A stretch of 64,000 nucleotides of DNA from VRUE01 sp963824705 (GTDB lineage: Bacteria; Actinomycetota; Thermoleophilia; Solirubrobacterales; 70-9), in NCBI GenBank assembly GCA_963824705.1, contig CAWGQE010000003.1:2232001-2296000 (forward strand), in the 5' to 3' direction. The notes under the pieces were generated by a model. It ran no database searches. It saw nothing but the letters and a program-made list of their open reading frames with translations, and was not told the DNA's origin. Shown in pieces: positions 55,101 through 61,493 of this stretch. The position numbers were made by a program, and so were the translations under genes. The first letter of the stretch is position 1, and each line of letters begins with the position of its first letter.

Positions 55101-55593
55101 CCCAAAGGGGGTCGTCCTCCTCCGCTGCCAGGGCCTCCATGAAAGGCCACTCGAGGTGTGGCTGCAGAGCGCCGGCGCAGGCCAGCATCCGGTCGTGGAA
55201 TACCGACGACGTGCGCAGCAGCCCGAGGCCCATTCCAGGCCATTGCGAGCCCTGACCCGGAAACACGAAAACGGGGCCCGCGTCTGCGACCGCCGTTCCA
55301 GCGATCACGTTCGCGGCGGGCCGACCCTGCGCGAACGCCTCGAGGCCGCCGAGCAGCTGAATGGGGTCCTCGCCAATCGCCACCCCCCGGACCGGGCCGA
55401 CGCAGGGGCGAGAGACCAGCGAGCGAGCCACGTCGACCGGCCGCGGCTCCCGCCCACGGAGCCATCGCGCCAGCCGCTCGGCTTCTTCGCGCAGGCCGGC
55501 GTCGTCACCCGCCGATATCGGCCAGGCAACCATCCCGCCGTCGGCTTCCCGCGGCCGGTGCCGATGCCGAAGCCAGCGGCCGAGCCGGCGCAT
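31105..55593 (-). CDS. Modular type I polyketide synthase, loading module and modules 1-4
   Basis: First PKS of the assembly line, 8,162 residues. Domain order: loading AT-ACP (~1-570); M1 KS-AT-DH-KR-ACP (~572-2315); M2, same set (~2318-4025); M3 KS-AT-DH-ER-KR-ACP (~4027-6060); M4 KS-AT-DH-ER-KR-ACP (from ~6061); and a C-terminal docking tail of about 100 residues ending DDELFELIDKELGSA. KS cysteines are at 749, 2492, 4203 and 6236, each with EAHGTGT and GHTQAAAG histidine motifs. AT1-3 are malonyl type (GHSIGE, HAFH); AT4 has GHSQGE with IPSH. Start choice: ATG 55593 overlaps the MMPL stop as TGATG and has GGAGGAGG 10 nt upstream. An in-frame ATG at 55674 would lie inside the MMPL gene and add 27 residues unlike a PKS N terminus. 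The absence of a loading KS and the 4-nt overlap with the next gene fit the first enzyme of a co-translated line. Confidence 0.97.
31108..37413 (-). other. PKS module 4: KS-AT(methylmalonyl-like, IPSH)-DH-ER-KR-ACP and C-terminal docking tail
   Basis: KS active site TACSAS (Cys6236). AT with GHSQGE (35536-35565), the methylmalonyl-type nucleophile motif, but IPSH (35239-35250) in place of YASH. DH HAVGGAVLLP; ER at about 32440-33410 with INFRDVL and a Tyr in LGMYPD (codon 33241-33243) equivalent to Tyr52 of quinone oxidoreductase, which in PKS ERs correlates with a 2S branch; KR with VLDD (B type); ACP LGFDS. Predicted outcome: saturated unit, probably with an alpha branch. Confidence 0.87.
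36191..36720 (-). repeat. Direct repeat R4, KS of module 4 (gene A)
   Basis: Partner of 29790-30319; the pair joins two different PKS genes. Confidence 0.75.
37415..43520 (-). other. PKS module 3: KS-AT(malonyl)-DH-ER-KR-ACP
   Basis: KS reads MDAQQRLLLE; AT with GHSIGE and HAFH (41332-41343); DH HAVAGNVLFP; ER at about 38540-39480 with LNFRDVL, LGMYPG and the nucleotide-binding HAGAGGVGTAA; KR with IED at the LDD site; ACP LGFDS. All reducing domains look intact, so a fully reduced, unbranched two-carbon unit is predicted. Confidence 0.9.
40457..40620 (-). repeat. Direct repeat R5, DH of module 3
   Basis: 164 bp matching 45587-45750 (offset 5,130) with no mismatch seen, inside DH regions that otherwise differ. 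Confidence 0.75.
45587..45750 (-). repeat. Direct repeat R5, DH of module 2
   Basis: Partner of 40457-40620. Confidence 0.75.
45869..47310 (-). repeat. Direct repeat R1, copy in module 2 (AT and flanks)
   Basis: 1,442 bp running from the start of the DH through the whole AT to the KS-AT linker. It matches 51098-52539 with no mismatch seen; flanking bases diverge at once on both sides. Confidence 0.85.
48650..53883 (-). other. PKS module 1: KS-AT(malonyl)-DH-KR-ACP
   Basis: KS with Cys749 and MDPQQRLLLE; AT with GHSIGE (51985-52018) and HAFH (51691-51702), so malonyl type; DH with HAVAGNVLLP and DAAGQ, apparently active; KR with TGGLSGLG and IDD at the LDD site (B type); ACP LGVDS. Predicted outcome: trans alkene, no branch. 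The AT and the start of the DH match module 2 over 1,442 bp with no mismatch seen. Confidence 0.9.
51098..52539 (-). repeat. Direct repeat R1, copy in module 1 (AT and flanks)
   Basis: Partner of 45869-47310, offset 5,229 bp, same orientation. Confidence 0.85.
53884..55593 (-). other. PKS loading module: AT-ACP, no KS
   Basis: Begins inside what is normally the KS-AT linker (WPISAGDDAGL aligns with PWAISAKTPEAL of later modules). The AT nucleophile is Ser199 in GQSIGE, where the usual motif is GHSxG. The position that holds the conserved carboxylate-binding Arg in extender ATs (the R of LVAARG in AT1-3) is Trp224. The motif at the HAFH/YASH position is AAVH. Loss of that Arg is typical of loading ATs that take non-carboxylated acyl-CoA starters. 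The ACP carries LGLDS. The starter identity cannot be read from sequence alone. Confidence 0.85.
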
Positions 55594-55611
55594 CAAGCTC
55601 TCGCCTCCTCC
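55591..55611 (-). promoter_or_regulatory. RBS and TGATG start/stop overlap, MMPL to PKS gene A
   Basis: Minus strand shows GGAGGAGG, 10 nt, then TGATG, in which the MMPL TGA and the PKS ATG share one base. This fixes the PKS start at 55593 rather than 55674 and implies coupled translation. Confidence 0.8.
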
Positions 55612-58600
55612 GCGGCGGAAGGGGGGTTGGCCCTGCCACCCGGCAACAGCCGATCCAGCCAGCGCGGCATCCACCAGGCCCGTGGGCCGAGCGCTCGCAT
55701 CACAGCCGGGATCACCACCAGCCTGACGGCAAACGCGTCGATCGCCACGGCAACCCCCTGGGCGACCCCGAAGTCGCGGATCGTCGAGAACGACGAGGTC
55801 GCGAAGGAGAGGAAGACCGCGATCATGATCACCGCGGCGCCGGTGACGACCGGGGCGGTCCGGTCCAGACCCTCGACGATCGCCACCTCAGCCGATCCCG
55901 TGCGCAGGTACTCCTCGCGCATCCGGGAGAAGATGAACACCTCGTAATCGATCGCCAGCCCGAAGATCACGATGATCGTCGCCGGGATCACGGTGGTATC
56001 GACGTAGCCAGGCCCGCCCAGGAACGAGCCGTCGAAGAACAGGGCCAGGAGCCCAAAGGTCGCGGCGACCGTCAGCACGTTGAGCAGGGCGGCGATCACC
56101 GGGACGATCAGCGACCGCAGGAGCGGGACGAGGATGATCACGGTGACCAGCGCCAGGATCAACCGGGCCAGCGGCGCCTGGTCCCTGAAGGCATTGTCGA
56201 CTTCGAGCTGGTCCGGAGTCGCGCCACCGACGACAACCGTCGTGCCGGTTCGCCGCGCGAGCCGTGCCGCATCCCGCTCGATACGGGCCTGGGTTTCCCC
56301 GGCCTCCGGATCGGAGGGGGTATGGCGGGGGATGACCAGCATCCGCGCCGCGTGCCCCCCCCGGTCCAGGCTGACCAGGAAGCCGGCGCGGCCGCGGCGC
56401 TCGGCGGAGCTGCCGTCGATGCTCGCCAGATAGAAGTAGCCGGAGCGGAACATTCCCTGCGGAGGAGTCGCCGATGCGCCGCCGCCCGCCTGGCGTTCGA
56501 CGGCGGAGCCGATCTTCCGCAGGCCCCCCGCGAGCAGCTTCGACTTCTGAGCCCCGCCGCCGAGTCCGTCGGCAAGCGCCGTGGTACCCGTGCGCAGTTG
56601 TCCGAGGCCGCTCGCGAGCTGTCCCGCCCCCGAGCTGAGCCGCTGGATGCCCGGAGCCAGAGCCTGCCCCCCCTGCGAGAGGCGGTCGATCCCAACGCTC
56701 ACCTGGTGGCTGCCGTCCGCCAGCTTGGCGAGGCCGCTGTCGAGTCGAGACGAGCCGCGAGCCAGCTTCCTTATCCCATCGCTGGCCTGACGACCGTTCT
56801 TCCGGAGGCGCCGCGAGAGATAGGTGCCCAGGCTGAACTGCCCGCGGGCTCCATCGATGCCGGCATTGACTCCCTGTGCATCGGCCGACGGGTCGCCGCT
56901 TGTCGGATCGGTTCCGGTCAGCGAAGCGGTCGCCGCTTCCGCCGCTTCGAGCGCCGTCGCGTATTGGGGATCGGCGCGACCCGAGCTCATTGCCCTGAGG
57001 GCGGCGAGGCTCGCGGCCAGCTGCGATTCCGTCGTCGCCACCGTCGATTCGAGCCCGGCCAGTCGGCTATCCCCCAAGTCCATCGCGTTTTCGAGCACAC
57101 GCGCGCTGCTGGCCATTTCGCCCGTGCGTTCCTGCGCCCGCGAGAGGCCGTCCGAAAGCCGGTGGGCGCCGCTGCTCGCTTTGACGGCTCCGGCAGCCAG
57201 CGAGCCGCTTCCTTCGCTGGCCCGGTCGAGGCCGCCGGAAAGACGAGTGGAGCCGGCGCTCGCGGCCGTCAGGCCTCCGGCCAGCCGACCGGCGCCGCTG
57301 CCGGCCGCGAGCACGCCGGTGTCCAGCTGCCGAGCGCCGTCCGCCGCCTTGAGCAGCCCGTTCGTGTTGAGCACCGCGCCTTCGTGCGCCCGCCCGAGGC
57401 CGTCGCCGAGGCGCTTCAGATCCTTCTGCTGATCCGCGAGCCGGCGCCCCAGGCCGCCGAGCCGTCTTGTCGCGCGCTCGATGCCGGCAAAACCGGTCAT
57501 CGAGGCGACGCCCGGATCTTCTTCGACCGTGCGCTGGAAAGACGCCAGCTGGTGCAGCCGGGCCGGCGTCGTCACCGGCTCGTTACCGCCCTGCATGACT
57601 ATCTCGTAAGGCGCGATCCAACCCGGCCCGAGAGCGCGCTGGACGTCTTCCTGCTGGCGCCGCCCGGGGTCGTTCGCCGGAAGCAGCGCGACGGAGCCGA
57701 CGCCGGTGTCGAGCGAGAACGCCCAAAGGGCCAGGGCGAGCAACGCCACAACAACGGGAAGGACGACCGCCCGTGGCCGCCTCGACAGTCCTTCGGTCAG
57801 GCGCAGGACCCTCCCCCGGTCGCTCGCGCGCCGGGGCCAGGCCCAGCGGTCGAGCCGCGGGCCCAGAAGGAGGAGGATCGCCGGCACGACCAGCACCGCC
57901 GAAAGGACGCTGAGAACCGAAGCGGTCACCACCGCGATGGAGACCGACGTGACGACCCCCCCGGGGAGCAATTGCGAGGCGGCGACCATCGCCAGCGCGA
58001 GTCCGGCGCCGGCCGTCGCCACCGTCGGTCCGGTCAATTCGATCGTCCGCCCCACGGCCTGTGCAGGGGCGGCACCGCGAGCGACCTCTTCGCGGTAGCG
58101 GGAGACGACCAGCAAGGAGTAGTCGACGCCCAGCGCCAGACCCATCATCCCGACCGCGCCAAGCGCGAACGCGTCGATTTCGACGACCCCGAGGAGCAGG
58201 TCCAGGATGCCGCGCGTCGCGGCCACCACCGCGCCGCCGATGACAACCGGGATCGCCGCGGCGATCACCGAGCGGAAGACGAGCAGGAGGATGATCAACA
58301 ACAGCGGAATCGCGATCCGCTCGCCCATGGCGGCCGCCCGCTTGGTCGCCTGCATGAAGGCGTCGCCGATCGCCGGCGCGCCCGCGACGCTGGCGCGAAC
58401 AGGCGACGCTATGGAACGGTCGACTTGGTCGCGAACCGGCTCGATGCCTTTCGTCACGTCTTCATCGCCGGCACTCCTGACGTTGACGACGATCGCGGCG
58501 ACCCCGGGGGATGGCATCAGTCCCTCGATCCCACCGCCGGAATCCCAGGGCGACATCACGAGCGTGCCGGGTAGCGCGTCGAGGCGCCGCTCGAGGAGCT

Positions 58601-58877
58601 TCCCCTGCCGCTCCACGTCCGCACGGGGTCCGCGCAGCAGCACGATCAGCGCATTTTCGCCGCCGAATTCGCGCAGGACGAGCTCGTGCTCGCGCTGCGC
58701 CGCCGTGCCCTCCGCGAACAGCGGGCGGGAAGCAAGCTTGCCGTCGACTCCAAGGCCGAGCAGCGCCAGCAGCCCGGCAACCAGCAGCCAGACGAGGACC
58801 ACCCGGCGCGGCGCTTTCGTGACGATCGAAGCGATCCGCCCGAAAGGCCGGCCGGCCCCACCGCCGCTTCTAGCCAT
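55593..58877 (-). CDS. MMPL/RND-family membrane exporter with long extracytoplasmic repeat insert
   Basis: A 1,094-residue integral membrane protein of the MMPL (mycobacterial membrane protein large) branch of the RND superfamily, expected to be driven by proton motive force and to move lipids or polyketides across the cytoplasmic membrane. TM1 is at ~26-43; a first TM bundle lies at ~186-340 with GVDYSLL (Asp252-Tyr253), and a second at ~903-1065 with AIDYEVF (Asp977-Tyr978). These Asp-Tyr pairs match the proton-relay positions of MmpL proteins. Residues ~470-800 carry many short repeats of the form GxxxLxxGL, like the helical region of YhgE/Pip-type proteins. Start at ATG 58877 is supported by AGGAGGAGGG directly upstream and an 8-nt overlap with the preceding gene; a further in-frame ATG at 59051 lies deep inside that gene. 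The stop overlaps the PKS start (TGATG), so it is probably co-translated with the PKS and the likely exporter of its product. Confidence 0.93.
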   Translation of the reverse strand: MARSGGGAGRPFGRIASIVTKAPRRVVLVWLLVAGLLALLGLGVDGKLASRPLFAEGTAAQREHELVLREFGGENALIVLLRGPRADVERQGKLLERRLDALPGTLVMSPWDSGGGIEGLMPSPGVAAIVVNVRSAGDEDVTKGIEPVRDQVDRSIASPVRASVAGAPAIGDAFMQATKRAAAMGERIAIPLLLIILLLVFRSVIAAAIPVVIGGAVVAATRGILDLLLGVVEIDAFALGAVGMMGLALGVDYSLLVVSRYREEVARGAAPAQAVGRTIELTGPTVATAGAGLALAMVAASQLLPGGVVTSVSIAVVTASVLSVLSAVLVVPAILLLLGPRLDRWAWPRRASDRGRVLRLTEGLSRRPRAVVLPVVVALLALALWAFSLDTGVGSVALLPANDPGRRQQEDVQRALGPGWIAPYEIVMQGGNEPVTTPARLHQLASFQRTVEEDPGVASMTGFAGIERATRRLGGLGRRLADQQKDLKRLGDGLGRAHEGAVLNTNGLLKAADGARQLDTGVLAAGSGAGRLAGGLTAASAGSTRLSGGLDRASEGSGSLAAGAVKASSGAHRLSDGLSRAQERTGEMASSARVLENAMDLGDSRLAGLESTVATTESQLAASLAALRAMSSGRADPQYATALEAAEAATASLTGTDPTSGDPSADAQGVNAGIDGARGQFSLGTYLSRRLRKNGRQASDGIRKLARGSSRLDSGLAKLADGSHQVSVGIDRLSQGGQALAPGIQRLSSGAGQLASGLGQLRTGTTALADGLGGGAQKSKLLAGGLRKIGSAVERQAGGGASATPPQGMFRSGYFYLASIDGSSAERRGRAGFLVSLDRGGHAARMLVIPRHTPSDPEAGETQARIERDAARLARRTGTTVVVGGATPDQLEVDNAFRDQAPLARLILALVTVIILVPLLRSLIVPVIAALLNVLTVAATFGLLALFFDGSFLGGPGYVDTTVIPATIIVIFGLAIDYEVFIFSRMREEYLRTGSAEVAIVEGLDRTAPVVTGAAVIMIAVFLSFATSSFSTIRDFGVAQGVAVAIDAFAVRLVVIPAVMRALGPRAWWMPRWLDRLLPGGRANPPSAAEEARA

Positions 58878-58888
58878 GCCCTCCTCCT
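58870..58888 (-). promoter_or_regulatory. RBS and 8-nt gene overlap before MMPL
   Basis: AGGAGGAGGG sits just upstream of ATG 58877, and the preceding gene's TAG (58872-58870) lies downstream of that ATG. This supports the short MMPL form of 1,094 residues. Confidence 0.8.
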
Positions 58889-61482
58889 GCGGGCGGCGCG
58901 GAGGCGTGGCTCGGCGACTCCGACTTGCATGCCGGCACGCCAACCGCGACCCTGACCACCCGGAAGGCGCCGTCTTGGCCTTCGAGGCCGGCCCGTCCCG
59001 TTTCGCGGTCCCGGCCCGCGCAGGGGTCGTGACGCAGCGCGAGAGCTCCACGCTTGCCCCCGTCGAGCCGCATGACGAACTTGGTCAGCGGCAAATCCGG
59101 CAGATCGACGAGTTTGGTCTCGATTCGACCGTCCTCGAGCGATGCGGTGCTGCGGGTCTCGAGGCGAATCCCCTCACCCCTGATGTCGGTCCAGAGGTCC
59201 GGCAGCCCCGCGCCTTCCGGCTGGACCACGTAGATCGCTCCCCGGAGCGGACTGCGGGTCAATGGCGAGCGGGCATACGCCGCCCCCACCGACGAGTTGG
59301 CAGGGCATGCTCCCTCACTCGCGTCTCGCCGAGAGCAGATCGCCCGCAGCCGAGATCCATCGAAGGAAAGCGACGGGGGAAGGAGGATGTCGGCCGCGCG
59401 GAGGTTCGTGTCGCCCCGCCGGGAACGGACCGCGATCTGCAGACCGGCGACGTCCCCCCGCCCGCGAGACCGACCGGTCAAGCGCATCGCGACCTGGGGT
59501 CGGAACCCCAGCTTCGCGCAGCCCCTGATGGCAAACGGGCTGCTCGGCTTGGCCAGGGCGCCGCTGGCCGACGTCACCGTTGCCGCAACCGCGGCTCGCT
59601 CGCATGAGGTCGGATTGCGGATGAAGCCGGGCCGGTCGATGTCGAGCCCGATCGCGTGGAAGCGAACCGGCAGACCTTCGATCGCCTGCGGCAGGGCATC
59701 CGTCTCGACTGCCACCCGGCCGCTGAGCGGGTCCAGCCGGACTCGCGCCCGGACGACTAGCTCGCCCAGATCGAACGGTCCGAGCTTGGCGTCGAAGGCC
59801 AGGGCCATGCCGAAGGGCGCGCCCCGATAGGGACCGGTGAGAAATACCCTGCCCGCGAGGGCGGCGGGATCGGCTGCCGAGCCCACTTCGGCGACCGCGG
59901 TTCCGATCCGGCTGCGCTCCGAGCAGCTCCCCAGGTCGGCGGGACCCGGCGTGCACGGTTCCACCGACCCGAGCCGTGCGCTCAGTCCGGGCGGAAAATC
60001 GATGCGAAGGCGTTCGGGCGATTGTTCCCCGTCGGCGCGCCGCAGAGTCGTCGAGAAGCTCGTTGGATGGCCCGCCCGAGCATCGGTGACACCCGCGACG
60101 AAACCCGGGGAGAAGGGCGGCGGGCCCACGCAGTTGGCCCCACCGATGGTCACCTTCGCGCTCGAGCTCACAGGGGCGCCGCCGCTATATGGAGCGAAGC
60201 TGGCATCGGCGGCAGCCGGGCCACATGCCAGGGGGTCGACGAGGAGCGCGCGACCACCCCCGTCGAGGCGCAGGACGAGTCGATCGAATCCCACCTGCGG
60301 CAGATCCCTGAGCACGGTCGTCAACCGTCCGGTCGACGGATCGGGGCGAAGCGAGCCGACGACCTTGACGGTCGTTTCCCCGCGCATCGCGACGACGAAC
60401 AGGCGAAAGCGGTCGCCAGGGTGTTCCTCTCCGATGAACACGTCCCCGTTCAGGGGTTCGGACAGCGATGGGCCCGACAGCTCGACCGAGCCGATGCGCG
60501 ACCGCGAGGGACAGGTCGCCCTCTGCCCCTCGCCGAGGCCCAGCTGGGCGTCCGTACATGCCTGCAGGTCAGCTGCCCCGCCAGGGGACACGGTCATCCC
60601 AGCGGGCATCGAGACGGTCGCCGACCTCAGCTGCGAGCTGGCCGGTCCGTCGGGATCCTCCCTCTGCGGCACGCCGATCTCGATCTGGGCGCCAGTCGGC
60701 ACATCCGGCTCGAGACGCGAGAGGTCGAAGCCGAGCTGTGGCTCGAACGCGAGAGCTTCGCACCCTTCGAGCGGTTCGCCCGTAGTCGCCGAAGCGGAGA
60801 GCCAGGATGCCAGCGGCTCCCAGGACCGCACTTTCAGGGTCAGTCCCAGCGGCGTTCCACACCTGGTCGGCAGCGTCAGGAACGGGCGCCGGGGAATCGA
60901 CGTCCCTTCCTGGTGATCCGCCGGCACCCCCCAGAGCTCGAGCTGCACGCGCGAGACGATCAGGACCTGTCCGAAGTCGGATTGCACGATGTCCATGCCG
61001 TAGTCGGTGGGCCTGAGCGTCACCGTCATCGGGAACTTGCCGAACAGGTTGAAGCCGAAGGTCGCCAGCTCGCCCGGCGCCGGCTGGATGCTGAAGATAG
61101 GTACTTCGGAATCGCCGCTACCCTCTACCGTCAGCGTCGCGATACCGATCTGGGCGCTCGCCGGACATTCCGACGCCCCGACGATTTTGTCGAAGAGCTG
61201 GCGTGGACAAGGGGGTACGGCATTGGGGTCGCCCGACACGCCGGGTGGAAATTCGACGACCGCGTCCTTCATCGCCGTGCCGGTGCCGGCGGCGTTCTCC
61301 GCAAAGTCGACCCGCATCCGATCCGGATGGCTCCCAGCGCGGTTCTCGGGTTTGCCGGCCTTGTCGAGCGTCTCGATCGAGAGGCTTCCCGGCACGATTC
61401 CGAACCCCTCCGCCTGAGCCGTACCGGCACCGACCGCCACGCCGAGGGACATGACCGCGAGCAGCGCGCAGCAAAGCCTCAC
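58870..61482 (-). CDS. Secreted protein with about four Pro/Gly/Cys-rich repeat units, function unknown
   Basis: 870 residues. Start is GTG 61482, whose GTGA overlaps the upstream stop by 4 nt and has GGAGG 6 nt upstream; a longer frame reaching 62106 would overlap the previous gene by over 600 nt and is Arg-rich nonsense. The N terminus is a clear Sec signal peptide (RLCCALLAVM, then a hydrophobic core) with a probable cut after AQA24. The rest reads as about four copies of a unit: a beta-strand with (L/M/F)PPG(L/V)S or similar, a Cys, 12-20 residues, (C)P..S.(I/V)G, a stretch with an L.G.(V/I)(F/Y) strand, then D..(T/S)GR..T....LPQ or LPDLP and (L/M)RLDGG.R. No enzyme motif, C-terminal anchor or sortase signal is visible. 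I know similar exported proteins from Thermoleophilia but no function. Its place between a propeller protein and the exporter suggests a cell-surface or export accessory role (inference). Confidence 0.85.
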   Translation of the reverse strand: MRLCCALLAVMSLGVAVGAGTAQAEGFGIVPGSLSIETLDKAGKPENRAGSHPDRMRVDFAENAAGTGTAMKDAVVEFPPGVSGDPNAVPPCPRQLFDKIVGASECPASAQIGIATLTVEGSGDSEVPIFSIQPAPGELATFGFNLFGKFPMTVTLRPTDYGMDIVQSDFGQVLIVSRVQLELWGVPADHQEGTSIPRRPFLTLPTRCGTPLGLTLKVRSWEPLASWLSASATTGEPLEGCEALAFEPQLGFDLSRLEPDVPTGAQIEIGVPQREDPDGPASSQLRSATVSMPAGMTVSPGGAADLQACTDAQLGLGEGQRATCPSRSRIGSVELSGPSLSEPLNGDVFIGEEHPGDRFRLFVVAMRGETTVKVVGSLRPDPSTGRLTTVLRDLPQVGFDRLVLRLDGGGRALLVDPLACGPAAADASFAPYSGGAPVSSSAKVTIGGANCVGPPPFSPGFVAGVTDARAGHPTSFSTTLRRADGEQSPERLRIDFPPGLSARLGSVEPCTPGPADLGSCSERSRIGTAVAEVGSAADPAALAGRVFLTGPYRGAPFGMALAFDAKLGPFDLGELVVRARVRLDPLSGRVAVETDALPQAIEGLPVRFHAIGLDIDRPGFIRNPTSCERAAVAATVTSASGALAKPSSPFAIRGCAKLGFRPQVAMRLTGRSRGRGDVAGLQIAVRSRRGDTNLRAADILLPPSLSFDGSRLRAICSRRDASEGACPANSSVGAAYARSPLTRSPLRGAIYVVQPEGAGLPDLWTDIRGEGIRLETRSTASLEDGRIETKLVDLPDLPLTKFVMRLDGGKRGALALRHDPCAGRDRETGRAGLEGQDGAFRVVRVAVGVPACKSESPSHASAPPAGGGHG

Positions 61483-61493
61483 CGTCGGCCTCC
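61479..61493 (-). promoter_or_regulatory. RBS and GTGA overlap between the two exported-protein genes
   Basis: GGAGG (61493-61489), 6 nt, then GTGA, where GTG is the start of the 870-residue protein and TGA the stop of the propeller protein. The residues that follow GTG form a good signal peptide. Confidence 0.8.

Noticed and set aside
53884..55593. A KSQ-type decarboxylating loading module
   Set aside because: There is no KS ahead of the loading AT; the gene starts in the linker that precedes the AT.
55594..55674. Upstream ATG start for PKS gene A
   Set aside because: The added 27 residues overlap the MMPL gene and do not resemble a PKS N terminus; ATG 55593 has a better Shine-Dalgarno and the TGATG coupling.
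55158..58574. Long open frame on the plus strand opposite the MMPL gene
   Set aside because: Composition is Arg/Gly/Ala-rich with no domain, while the minus strand encodes a complete MMPL protein with transmembrane segments and Asp-Tyr motifs.
58878..59051. Upstream ATG start for the MMPL gene
   Set aside because: It would overlap the exported-protein gene by about 180 nt and add a basic, low-quality leader before the good RBS at 58888-58879.
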